From the NCBI GenBank assembly GCA_032433765.1, contig JAVIAB010000051.1, forward strand, positions 151,019,276 through 151,083,275: 64,000 nucleotides of DNA, written 5' to 3'. Every line of letters begins with the position of its first letter. The first letter of the stretch is position 1. The notes beneath the pieces were generated by a model. The model was not told where the DNA came from, made no database searches, and saw only the letters and a program-made list of their open reading frames with translations. The position numbers and the translations under genes are program-made. Shown here piece after piece: positions 48,454 through 58,227 of this stretch. Source of the DNA: Megaustenia siamemsis (lineage: Eukaryota > Mollusca > Gastropoda > Stylommatophora > Ariophantidae).

Positions 48454-50006
48454 TTTTAAATGTTATGTAGAGCCATTCTTAACATATGGATGTGAATCAT
48501 GGACAATGGGACAACAGACAAGAAAATCACTGGAAGCTTTAGAAATGTGGCTTTACAGAAGAATGTTGAGAATACCATGGACAGCTAAGAAGAGTAATGA
48601 AGATGTTCTGAAAGACGCCAAAGCAAAAAGAGAGCTAATATCCAATGTTAGGAAGAAACAATCATCAGTTTTGGCCATGTAATGAAAAGAGAAAAACTGG
48701 AATATATTGTAACAACTATGAAAATTGAGGGACGAAGAGATAGAGGAAGCAAAGAGTGACTAAGATATTACTAAGAATCATCATGCGAAGAGTGCGAAAC
48801 AAAATCAGTCCAGAAATTAGCGATGAACAGTGTGGTTTTGTTGGGGGTAAAGGAACAAGCAATGCCATATATATCATAAGATCTTTAGTAGAAAGAGCCA
48901 TAGAGGTGAAAACAGATCTCTACCTATGTTTCATAGATTATACCAAAGTCTTTGACAAAGTAAAGCACCAAGAAATAATCAAAATTTTAGAATATATAAA
49001 CTTAGACAGCAAAGATCTAAGAATAATAAAGAACATGTATTGGCAACAAACAGCGGCCATAAGAACTGGAAACCAATTGGGGATGTTTCAACAAATAAAA
49101 CTGGGTGTTAGACAAGGTTGTGTCCTGTCACAAGATTTCTTTAATATTTATAGTGAGATTATTTTAAGATCCATAAGGGGCATGCCTGGAATAACAATTG
49201 GAAGTCATAATATAAATAATCTAAGGTATGCTGATGATACAGTCTTAATCGCTAAGAGTGAAAATGAGTTACAAGAAATGTTGGACATGATAGTGAAAGA
49301 AAGCGAAAATAAAGGACTCAGCCCTAATAGCAAAAATACAGAAGTAATGGTAGCAACAAAGAAAAAGACATCACCTTAGTGCAGAATAAAGACAAGTGGA
49401 ACAATATTAAAACAGGTAAATGAATTTAAATATTTGGGAACTTTGTTAACCTCAGACGGAAGATGTACAAAAGAGGTGAGATGCAGAATGGCTCAGGCAA
49501 AAGCAGCTTTCCAAAAAATGAGGAAGATACTATGCAATCCATTTTTGACAATGGAAACAAGAAAAAGAGTTCTTAAATGTTATGTATAGCCTGTCTTAAC
49601 ATTGGGATGTGAATCATGGACAATAGGACAATAGACAAGAAAATCACTGGAGTCTGTAGAAATGTGGTTTTACAGAAGAATGTTGAGAATACAATGGACA
49701 GCTAAGAAGAGTAATGAAGATGTTCTGAAAGAGGTCAAAGCAAAAAGAGAACTAATTTCCAATATTAGGAAGAAACAATCATCATTTTTTGGCCATGTAA
49801 TGAGAAGTGAACAACTGGAATATATTGTAACAACTGGAAACATTGAGGGACGAAGAGATAGAGGTAAGCAAAGAGAAAAAATACCAGACAGCTTAAGAGA
49901 ATGGCTTGGCAGAAGGTCAACAACAGAAATGATAAATATCTGTCGAGATCGAAAGTTGTGGAGAGACGTGATCACCTACGCCAGCCGGCTCGGTACTTGA
50001 TGATGA
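48454..50006 (+). mobile_element. LINE-a chimeric insertion with 13-bp target duplication
   Basis: TGACAGAACTCAT flanks the element at 48441-48453 and 50007-50019. Inside, 48454-48750 corresponds to the C-terminal part (compare 49577-49880), but it is followed at 48751 by the start of an RT domain that runs on to a complete 3' end with a (TGA)n tail. A C-terminal piece therefore precedes the RT domain within one insertion. Confidence 0.85.
48756..50000 (+). pseudogene. LINE-a reverse transcriptase, lightly damaged
   Basis: The frame opens with RT block KILLRIIMRRVRNKI, then EQCGFVGGKGTSNAIY, LYLCFIDYTKVFDKVKH (motif A), GVRQGCVLSQDFFNIY (motif B), NNLRYADDTVLIAKS (motif C intact) and GLSPNSKNTEVMVA. 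A TAG at 49377 and two more near 49587 and 49632 interrupt it. The C-terminus has GCESWTIGQ, MWFYRRMLRIQWT, SSFFGHVMR and RGKQREKIPDSLREWL, and ends ITYASRLGT. Few lesions and a visible target duplication suggest a fairly recent copy. Confidence 0.92.
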
Positions 50007-50019
50007 TGACAGAACTCAT

Positions 50020-51660
50020 GTGCAATTTACGTTGTTGTATTGGTAGATTGTATGTGCTCTTTGGCCCAAATGGACTGTCTTTCACCATGAACAGATTTCG
50101 AAATTCGACTCCATGATTGTACACATTACAGGTAACCATGGTGTTGGTATCATATTATAGAAGTTACAACATCAAGATTAAGAAATTCACGAAAAGTATG
50201 TGTGTTTATATATTTGAAACAATACATACAAGGATCAAAATATTAAAATTTGCATAGACAAAATAGAAGTTCTATATTCTAATTGAGGCATGGGAATTAA
50301 ACAGAATTAAACATTAACCCTAATCGAATACAAACAAAATAAAGTTAATGACAAATTCCAAATATTTTAAAAACGTTATATTATCCAATGGGAAAATCTA
50401 AGTTAGAGTTCAACATTAAATCTAGCACAATAAACCGTGTATTTAAACAGCTTACTCACAAATTACTAAATAAAAATAATGGTAAACTCGGATATAAAAT
50501 TCGAGGAAACAAGAGAAATTGTCACAAACGAGACGAGATGCATGAGAAAATAGCACGATAAGAAGCGACAAATCGGGACATTGAAGGAAAGGAGATGGCA
50601 TTTAACTAGTAGCAGGCTGCTTAAGAAAATAACGAATCAGATGGTCTAGAGCTGATTCATGTCAGACCATAGAGATCATGAATATTTAGAGGCACCAGGA
50701 AGTGGGGACAAGAAGGGCTTAGATGATGATGGAGATGTTTGTCTCCCACTTACGTAAAACTCTTACCTTACCACTTTTTCCCTTTCTAAAAACAAAAATG
50801 TGCAACAGCGTGTCTACTCAATTTGTCATTAAATTTTAACTTAAAAGCGCTTGTGTTTATGTTTTGTCTTTTTGCTTGCGTTTTTTTTTATTTTGTTGTT
50901 TTATGTTTCTGTTTTGAGTTTTTGTTTCGTCATTATTTTTTACTCGTTATTTTTATTTTGTTGTTTTATGTTTCTGTTTTGAGTTTTTGTTTCGTCATTA
51001 TTTTTTACTCGTTATTTTTATTTTGGTGTTTACGTTTTGTCTTTTTGTTGTGATTTTATTATTTTGTCTTTATATTTTGTTTTTATGTGTTTTCATGTTT
51101 TATTCTGATTAATCATCAGCACTATACTCGAACTATGTCCTTTACTATCTCGATCTCTTCGTTCCTAGTCACACAGGATGATCTCAGCAAATAAAAACTG
51201 CACGTCAGAGGGCAACTGGATATCTCTCCTACCTACAAATGGCAGGTTTCAGTACATTATTATGTTTCTTTCTTTAACAAGGCAAGTTTTTATTCTGCGG
51301 GCATACCTCCTACAAATGTTTTGTTGGTAATTGTGAGTCCGACTGTCTTGAGTCTTTTTTTCATTATCTTCTTCAACTCTTGTGAGTTTTTAACGAAAAT
51401 TGTTATAATTGAAACACTGTTCTTGAAAATTGAAAATGAGATGCATAAGCAAAGCAGCAAATAAAACAAGAATGGATAAAGCAATAACAAATTAATTGAA
51501 AAAAGCCTTTGGAACAATTTCAGTAAATGATTATGTTGAACATAAAGAATGAACTCAGAACTGGTTTGAACATCTGTCAAGTATGAAAATAAAAAAACCC
51601 GCTCCACCAGCAAACTGCATAACCATATCAGCTAAAGAATGAAAGGACGACCTATGGAAA
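50020..51660. other. AT-rich unassigned sequence
   Basis: A T-rich stretch of about 66 bp is repeated at 50890 and 50955 (ATTTTGTTGTTTTATGTTTC), with a partial third copy. Weak LINE-like remnants may lie at 51290-51640 (a GLTITNKT-like phrase on the minus strand) but are too short to assign. Confidence 0.45.
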
Positions 51661-51664
51661 TGTG

Positions 51665-52635
51665 GATTGATGGAATTTAAGTCATTAGATAATTCCAAGT
51701 TTAAAGTAGATTGATGGAATTAAAGTCATTAAATAATTCCAAGTTGAAAAGTAGATAGATGGAATTAAAGTCATTAAATAATTCCAAGTTGAAAAAGTAG
51801 ATAGATGGAATCAGAGTAGTTAAATAATTCCATGTTAAAAAGTAGATAGATGGAATTAAAGTCATTAAATAATTCCAAGTTAAAAAGTAGATAGATGGAA
51901 TCAGAGTAGTTAAATAATTCCAAGTTAAAAAGTAGATAGATGGATCAAAGTCATTAAATAATTCCAAGTTGAAAAGTAGATAGATGAATCAAAGTCATTA
52001 AATAATTCCAAGTTGAAAAGTAGATAGATGGATCAAAGTCACTAAATAATTTCCAAGTTGAAAAGTAGATAGATGGATCAAAGTCATTAAATAATTCCAA
52101 GTTGAAAAGTAGATAGATGGATCAAAGTCATTAAATAATTCCAAGTTGAAAAGTAGATAGATGGAATCAAAGTCATTAAATAATTCCAAGTTGAAAAGTA
52201 ATAGATGGAATCAAAGTCATTAAATAATTCCAAGTTGAAAAGTAGATAGATGGAATCAAAGTCATTAAATAATTCCAAGTTGAAAAGTAATAGATGGAAT
52301 CAAAGTCATTAAATAATTCCAAGTTGAAAAGTAGATAGATGGAATCAAAGTCATTAAATAATTCCAAGTTGAAAAGTAGATAGATGGAATCAAAGTCATT
52401 AAATAATTCCAAGTTGAAGAGTAATAGATGGAATCAAAGTCATTAAATAATTCCAAGTTGAAAAGTAGATAGATGGAATCAAAGTCATTAAATAATTCCA
52501 AGTTGAAAAGTAATAGATGGAATCAAAGTCATTAAATAATTCCAAGTTGAAAAGTAGATAGATGGATCAAAGTCATTAAATAATTCCAAGTTGAAAAGTA
52601 GATAGATGGAATCAGAGTAGTTAAATAATTTTAGA
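51665..52635. repeat. 45-bp tandem array
   Basis: About 21 units of ATCAAAGTCATTAAATAATT plus CCAAGTTGAAAAGTAGATAG plus ATGGA, with 43-47 bp length variants. It lies in intron 1 of the candidate gene. Confidence 0.95.
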
Positions 52636-52934
52636 GCACAGTTATCGTTGTCAAGAAAACTGTACACACCTCCTCTGTGGCAACATCTCACGGTAAGCGC
52701 AAGCATTCGAACTAAATACTAAAGAAAAGAAAATAAGTTTTCATAATATTTTTCATTGCAGTCGGGGCATCCCCATACCCGCTTCACCGCATATTCCAAC
52801 ATTCTCTGACATATTGGTCCTGTAAGGTGTTGATTATATATATATCTGCTTTTCCCACTAAACACTCCGAATCGATCAGATCTCCTTTCCACTTTTAGAC
52901 TCCTCAGTCTCTCAATGTGTACATCAACATTTTC
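52636..52934. other. Unassigned sequence
   Basis: No feature recognised. Confidence 0.4.
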
Positions 52935-53248
52935 TCACCCATTTTCCTCCTTCTTTCTTAAAGAGTGAAGAACAAACATGGTGATGTCCCCTTTGTCCAT
53001 AATCAGGTCACATTCAATGCCAGAACTACCAGCGAGCTTTTCGGCTGTTTCCTTGGAGTGTACACCAGCGTGCCCTGAATGTGCACCCACGCTAACGCAC
53101 TCACAGTATAGCCATCCAAGAGCTGCAGACACTGTCTGTCAATCTTTTGTAGCATAATTTGCGAGTCAGTCACCAAGACTGCGTGGTCCACGTTTTGTGT
53201 AACCAACTGTGCTATCGCAGCTATTACTGCTTCTATCTCCATTTTCAT
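52935..53248 (-). pseudogene. RNase H domain relic of a retrotransposon
   Basis: Two overlapping minus-strand frames give consecutive parts of an RNase H fold. The first has MEIEAVIAAIAQLV (with the catalytic Glu region) and HAVLVTDSQIMLQKID (with the catalytic Asp in TDSQ). The second has HSGHAGVHSKETAEKLAGSS and LIMDKGDI. The family pattern is W-x-x-GHxGxxxNExAD; here the expected Asn-Glu is KE and the terminal Asp is E-K, so the active site is damaged. A frameshift and a small deletion lie near 53100. The parent element is not otherwise present. Confidence 0.8.
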
Positions 53249-53299
53249 TCACCAGTGTCGATAATTGTCACGCAGTTATCGATCTTTGTTAGAGTTGGT

Positions 53300-53995
53300 T
53301 CGTAGATGGCTGATGAGGTCAATAAAAGCTCTTAAGTGTCTGTAACTGATGAGGTCTATATAAGCTCTTATGTGTCTGTAACTGATGAGGTCAATGAAAG
53401 CTCTTAAGTGTCTGTAACTGATAATGTCAATATAAGTTCTTAAGTGTCTGTAACTGATGAGGTCTATATAGGGTCTTAAGTGTCTGTAACTGATGAGGTC
53501 TATATAGGCTCTTAAGTGTCTGTAACTGATGAGGTCTATATAGGCTCTTAAGTGTCTGTAACTGATGAGGTCTATATAAGCTCTTAAGTGCCTGTAACTG
53601 ATGAGGTCTATATAAGCTCTTATGTGTCTGTAACTGATGAGGTCAATGAAAGCTCTTAAGTGTCTGTAACTGATGAGGTCAATGAAAGCTCTTAAGTGTC
53701 TGTAACTGATGAGGTCTATATAAGCTCTTAAGTGCCTGTAACTGATGAGGTGAATAAAAGCTCTTAAGTGTCTGTAACTGATAATGTCAATATAAGTTCT
53801 TAAGTGTCTGTAACTGATGAGGTCTATATAAGCTCTTAAGTGTCTGTAACTGATGAGGTCAATATAAGTTCTTAAGTGTCTGTATCTGATAATGTCAATA
53901 TAAGTTCTTAAGTGTCTGTAACTGATGAGGTCAATAGAGGCTCTTAAGTGTCTGTAACTGATGAGGTCAATATAAGCTCTTAAGTGCCTGCTACA
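53300..53995. repeat. 36-bp tandem array
   Basis: About 19 units of GATGAGGTCTATATAAGCTC plus TTAAGTGTCTGTAACT, with AATATAAGTTC and AATGAAAGCTC variants. It begins about 110 bp downstream of the exon 1 donor. The unit is 12 codons, and the minus frame that continues from exon 1 stays open across it with a repeat of the type SYRHLRAYIDLI. Confidence 0.95.
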
Positions 53996-54106
53996 GTGCA
54001 GACATGACTGTGCTAATAAACAGGCAATTATAAAACAAATGTATGTACTAGAAGACGGAGTATGAGAAGGGTGATGCACACAAAGCAATGGAAGCTGTGT
54101 ACTGAC

Positions 54107-54385
54107 CTTAAGACGATGCTCGTGTGCGTCTCTCAGATAGGAAAAATTCTTCTCCATGTCATCAATTTTAGTTGTGTAGTCATTCTGAGGAGAATCCAGA
54201 AAAATGTGATTCTCATTGTCACCGCAGCCGCCGCTTTCGCTGTTTGTGTCCTTATTCTCATGGTGATGGCGATGGCTGAGACGAATTTTGTAGGTGCATT
54301 CGCCGTGTTTGAATGAGCATCCCTTCCTAGCACCGACTAACGGTAATATGGAAAATGTTATTGCAAAGGCGATCAGTAATTTCAT
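54107..54385 (-). CDS. Candidate exon 1: signal peptide and Cys/His-rich N-terminus
   Basis: Ninety-three codons from the ATG at 54385. Residues 1-19 form a signal peptide: a Met-Lys start, a hydrophobic core, and a Val-Gly-Ala cleavage motif before Arg-Lys. The mature N-terminus has cysteines near residues 23, 30 and 54, a C-T-Y motif at about 30-32, a short His-rich run (HRHHH), and then a Ser/Asn/Asp-rich stretch. The last 25 residues start a coiled coil and contain an N-F-S sequon near residue 80. The exon ends at AAG before GTCAGT (54101-54106), in phase 0. An in-frame ATG lies 14 codons upstream at 54427. I prefer the inner ATG because it puts the hydrophobic core at the start. Without splicing, the frame stays open through a 36-bp array, giving a 383-codon reading frame from 54427 to 53276. 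The C-T-Y motif recalls the N-termini of angiopoietin and myocilin, but that is only a resemblance. Confidence 0.65.
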
Positions 54386-54670
54386 ATCATGAAACATTTC
54401 TCTCTTAAACTTTGTTATATTTCCCATTATTGTTTAAGTTCGTATCACGGACTCAAGAGTCAGGTTTCAAATCCAACGAGCGTCATTCGCTAACAATCAT
54501 GATACAATGACGCATCTAGCTGGCGGTGTGTACATAACAGGTGAGTATGATTGTCCAGGTGTTAACATCTATGCCTTTAGATTCTGTACCTGTCAGAAAT
54601 AAATGTACTTATCCCTGGGGATTGATTAATCAGATAGACCAAAATCTCAAATAGATGTTTGTGACAATCC
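54386..54670. other. Upstream region of the candidate gene
   Basis: No TATA box is evident on the minus strand before exon 1. The transcription start cannot be placed. Confidence 0.35.
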
Positions 54671-54915
54671 GTCATGTGACAATCCGTCATGTGACAATCA
54701 GTCATGTGACATGGATAAATGTTTAGGAAATAAAGTCACATGACCTGGATATTTTGTATGAAAACAAAATCGTGCGATCTCTGTAATAATTTAATGAGAT
54801 GATCTGTGACTGGATAAATATTTATTAAATCAAATCATTGAACCCTGCACATATGTTTTAATGAAATAACGTTATGTGACCTGGATAATTTGTTAACGAA
54901 ATGTAGTCATGTGAC
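54671..54915. promoter_or_regulatory. Cluster of five GTCATGTGAC E-box-like sites
   Basis: The 10-mer GTCATGTGAC occurs at 54671, 54686, 54701 and 54906. Its reverse complement occurs at 54735. The first three are spaced exactly 15 bp apart. The cluster lies about 290-530 bp upstream of the exon 1 ATG. The core CATGTGAC fits the CANNTG E-box bound by bHLH-zip factors of the USF/MITF/TFE type. It could also be just a small local repeat; a regulatory role is inferred from position and motif only. Confidence 0.35.
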
Positions 54916-54954
54916 CTGGATACATTTTAAGGAAGGGAAGTCATTAAAAAAACA

Positions 54955-55088
54955 GTCAAGGATTACACTCTTAGTGTCATAAAAAAGAAACAAGAAAAAT
55001 GGTTTGGTCACGTGAAAAGGCATATATAACCCTCTGTCACTAAAACAACACACGAAAGGGGAGTTCTTGAGAAAATAAGGAGAGACGG
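54955..55088 (+). pseudogene. LINE relic
   Basis: KKKQEKWFGHVKRHI followed by broken frames is the typical FGHV region of a LINE C-terminus. Confidence 0.55.
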
Positions 55089-55089
55089 C

Positions 55090-55360
55090 ATATTATTATC
55101 ACCATCATCATGTGCCATACCGCTTGGAGTAGGCGATCATACCCTTCCACATTTGTCTGTTCAAAGTGCATCGTATCAATTCTGATTTTGGCTGCTTTCT
55201 ATGCCATGACACCAGCTTATTAAGTATATTCTCTCCTTGTCGCCAGCGATCTCTCTTTTCCTTATTTTGCCGATTGTAACCAAGTATTCCAACTTTCCAC
55301 TTCTCATGATATGTCTAAAAATGTCGATCGTTTATTTCTGTTGTTTTTTTAATGAGCGAT
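55090..55360 (-). pseudogene. LINE-c 3' end, split by a SINE
   Basis: Minus strand: tail ATGATGATGGTGATAATA, then the inverse of AAGTATTCCAACTTTCCACT and CTCTCCTTGTCGCCAGCGAT, collinear with 5000-5225. It continues beyond the SINE insertion at 55769-55860 with AATACAGAGAGAGATAGCTC and a local duplication of about 58 bp. Confidence 0.83.
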
Positions 55361-55480
55361 CTCTCTCTGTGGGTGTCCGGTTAGCGCAATCGATAGGCGG
55401 TTGGCTTACCACGGCAACAGCCGGGGTTCGTACCCTGGCGAGGACACCTGGGTTTTACTAATTCCCTAAAAATTAGTGGG
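55361..55480 (+). mobile_element. tRNA-like head in front of SINE-A
   Basis: GGTGTCC at about 55370 and GGACACC at about 55442 form a perfect 7-bp acceptor-like stem. Between them are an A-box-like GGTTAGCGCAATCGATAGG and a B box GGGGTTCGTACCC. An ACTAATT...AATTAGT hairpin follows. It is a tRNA-derived module, not a credible functional tRNA, because the anticodon arm is irregular. Confidence 0.65.
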
Positions 55481-55481
55481 A

Positions 55482-55768
55482 GCCGCGATAGCTCAGTGGT
55501 TAGTGAACTGGACTACTACGGACAAGGGGTAGGGTTCGATCCCAACCGACGGCTCCGGGTTCACCCAGCCTTAAATGGGTACCAGATTTTTTCTGGGAAA
55601 GTAAAAGCAGCACGGGCGTAATACCGACCACATTACCCCAAAAGTCATGTGCTGAAGGTCTGTAAAATATAGGGTCACTAACACCATATTTCCCTATACG
55701 CCACTTGGCGTGACGGGGGGGGGGGGGGGGGTACTTTACTTTTTTTTTTTTTTTTTTCTCTCTCTCTG
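55482..55768 (+). mobile_element. SINE-A, full length
   Basis: GGAGCCG and CGGCTCC form a perfect acceptor-like stem around TAGCTCAGTGGTTAGTG (A box) and GGGTTCGATCCC (B box). The body has CACCCAGCC, AAATGGGTACC (55573-55583), TTTTTTCTGGGAAAG, TGTGCTGAAGGTCTG and CGCCACTTGGCGTGACG, then an 18-base G run and a GTACTTTAC-T(n) end. The copy, with the preceding module, sits inside LINE-c between TCTCTCTCTG duplicates. Confidence 0.93.
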
Positions 55769-55860
55769 TATTGACTTCGTTGAGAATTTATTAATTGTTT
55801 TTTAATGAGCTATCTCTCTCTGTATTGACTTCGTTGAGAATTTATTAATTGTTTTTTTTT

Positions 55861-56368
55861 TGTTTCCTGTCTAGGGAACTTTCTCCTGAGAAATTCCAAC
55901 TTTGAGGCCTTTAATCGACTTTTCGTTTGTTTGTCTGCTATCCATGATTAGCTTCCATAGGTTAGAAATGACTACTACTGGAAAACTAGAACACAGCTGT
56001 AACAGAAGAAGCTAACAAAAGAGCAACAAACTGCAAACAATCTCTCCACTCCACGTTAAAAAACAAGTGAGAAATAAAGGATATAATAAGACCCTAGTGC
56101 ATTTTAAAAATACAATAATTAAGGTGACTTTATACGTGTTTATGGAATCAGTTATGCGGCTTTGATACAAAACAAAGTCATGCTGCTCCGATAAACATTT
56201 ATGGTGTCTAGAATACATTTTTATGTTCACAAATTCTGCCGCTCTCAGGGGGTACATATTGTGTAGTAAACTCTCGTGGTGTCGGTGAATCCCTGTAAAC
56301 CAACATTCCATGTTTCGCGAGATGTGGGGAGTAACTTCCCACTGTGCAATTTATAACACAAAAAGTAT

Positions 56369-56376
<8 letters not shown>
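55861..56376. other. Unassigned sequence
   Basis: No feature recognised. The 99-codon minus-strand frame (56012-56311) has no recognisable domain. Confidence 0.4.
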
Positions 56377-56429
<53 letters not shown>

Positions 56430-56446
56430 AAATGTATAATATATAA
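56377..56446. repeat. (TA)n microsatellite
   Basis: It follows the 3' end of the minus-strand SINE-B directly and is probably its expanded tail. Confidence 0.93.
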
Positions 56447-56770
56447 AGGTAGAGTACGAGACTTGAACCGTCGTCTTCGCACGCGAGTTTACACCCATAT
56501 GTGCTCGGCCGCCTATCCAGAAATGTTCTGAGATTTCTGTATAGTGTCGCCTCAAGCATCTAAACTCAGATGCGAGGCAACATTCCTCACCTTCCCAGGG
56601 TAATACCCTGGTACCCATTTCTATCAACGGCTGGGTCAACCGTGGGGGTATTTTTTTTTTCCCAACCACGAGTACAATTCACACTGCTCCCAGCGGGAAT
56701 CGAACACGGGTTGTCCGAACGTCGGTAGTCCAGTCGGGTGGTTTTCCCAGCTCGGCTACCGAGGCCCCCT
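56447..56770 (-). mobile_element. SINE-B, full length
   Basis: Minus-strand head GGCCTCGGTAGCCGAGCTGG (A box) and GTGTTCGATTCCC (B box), a short A run, then GACCCAGCC, AAATGGGTACC (inverse at 56610-56620), CCTGGGAAGGTGAGGAATG, CTGGATAGGCGGCCGAGCAC and the 3' end CTCGTACTCTACC. The copy at 5480 is the same body without a head. Confidence 0.87.
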
Positions 56771-56794
56771 AATATATATGTAAATATACTATAG

Positions 56795-57060
56795 GATGTG
56801 ATTTAAACCAGCCCTAAGCTACATGCAGAAACAACAAATAAAACTGGTTTGCCTATCTAGAACGAATGCCGTGTTAGTCTTTACCATACCCATACCAAAG
56901 GATATATTAAAAGAGAAGGGAGAAAGCAAGAGGCAACCCAGAGTAAGATGAAAAGACAATATCAAAGAAACACTCCAACAGCATCAACTGATGATGATTG
57001 AAGCCGCCAAGAAGGCGAGAACCAGAACGTTGTATCTCCATCAACATTCGAACAAAAACA
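56795..57060 (+). pseudogene. LINE 3' relic
   Basis: YMQKQQIKL, then SKRQPRVR-KDNIKETLQQ, then EAAKKARTRTLYL matches a LINE C-terminus (GRPR-W-DNIKETL, then AKKAxxRTLFL). Frames are broken near the FGHL position. Confidence 0.7.
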
Positions 57061-57640
57061 AGAGGAAATAAAGAAAGAGAAAGAATATAAGATGTGAATG
57101 ATATGCAAATATGAAAAAAGGGGACTCTACCAAGCACATGAATCGGAGAACACAACAAACAAGAAACATGAACTCCCTGATTCCACAAATCTCAGACACT
57201 GAGCTAGGATCTTTCTCTGTGATCAAGCAAGAGATTGAAGAGTTCTTAGACTCTCTACACGATACAATGGTGATGGTTACATATGCAAGAACAAGAAATA
57301 GCTCGGGAATAAAGAAAGAGATAGTGAAAGATTCAATAATTGCAAGAACTATAGAAGCAAAAGTAAAATACAACGGCAAATTAAATCGGACAGAAAGTTA
57401 GGATGAAAGGTCTGAGTAAGATAACGACACGATGGAGGGCAATAGAAACAGGCGAGGTCAAAGAGTAATACTTTACGGAAAGAATAATGACGTGGTCGTT
57501 ATTGTAAATGCTCAAAAAATTCTAACTGTTAGCAAAAGTGATGGCCAATGCTTAGAGGCATGCACATAATGATGATTATACATTGTGGATTTTGATAAAT
57601 GAAATCAATCAAATGAAATAAATGATCGTTCTTCTCGAGA
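57061..57640. other. Unassigned sequence with a 96-codon frame
   Basis: The plus-strand frame at 57111-57401 includes IKQEIEEFLDSLHDT and GIKKEIVKDSIIARTIEAK. I do not recognise it. It may be a fragment of an unknown element or chance. Confidence 0.3.
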
Positions 57641-57945
57641 ATGCATGGAAAAAGACCAAGAGACCCATAAGAAGATGGATAGATGCAGTGACAGAGACAT
57701 GTAACAACAAAGGAAAATCACTAATTCAGACAATTCGAGCAGCTCAAGAACGACAAATGATATAAACCACGACACCTTTTAGGTATCAGTGAAAAGAGAA
57801 AAGAAGAAGATGGATAGATGCAGTGACAGAGACATGTAACAACAAAGGAAAATCACTAATTCAGACAGTTCGAGCAGCTCAAGAACGACAAATGATATAA
57901 ACCACGACACCTTTTAGGTATCAGTGAAAAGAGAAAAGAAGAAGA
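57641..57945 (+). pseudogene. LINE 3' end with 135-bp tandem duplication
   Basis: A GKRPRDP-like and W-I-D-A-V-T-E-T-C pattern, with NNKGKSLIQT and RAAQERQMI, indicates a LINE C-terminus. The block from 57671 is repeated at 57806 with few changes (CAGACAATT against CAGACAGTT). A third copy begins near 57940 and breaks off. Confidence 0.72.
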
Positions 57946-58227
57946 TAAATGAAACTCCTGACGAGCTAGTCGATGTAGATCAATTATTACATGATATTGT
58001 CACTAATATATGTCAGACAGTCATAGAGAATCCATCTCGTAAAAGAAAACTAAGCAGACCAAGAGAATCGCTATGCAGAACTGTTACTAGGGGAGGCTCA
58101 ACCATAAGACCAAGAAACAACGAAGAACTACAAGAACTGCAAGAACTACAAGAACTAGCAGCAAATCGTCAATCGTGGAGAACTATGACTTCCGAGTTAT
58201 GTGACGTCGTCGGCGCGAGAGGAAAAT
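57946..58227 (+). pseudogene. LINE-h 3' end
   Basis: The frame to 58229 gives IENPSRKRKLSRPRESLCR, then an LQELQELQEL run (small internal expansion), AANRQSWRTM and CDVVGARGK at the end. The W-R-x-M and final G-x-R-G pattern fit a LINE C-terminus. The stop is followed at once by an ATGA/ATGG tract. Confidence 0.7.

Noticed and set aside
55370..55442. Functional tRNA gene
   Set aside because: The acceptor stem pairs, but the D and anticodon arms do not fold normally. It is best read as a SINE head.
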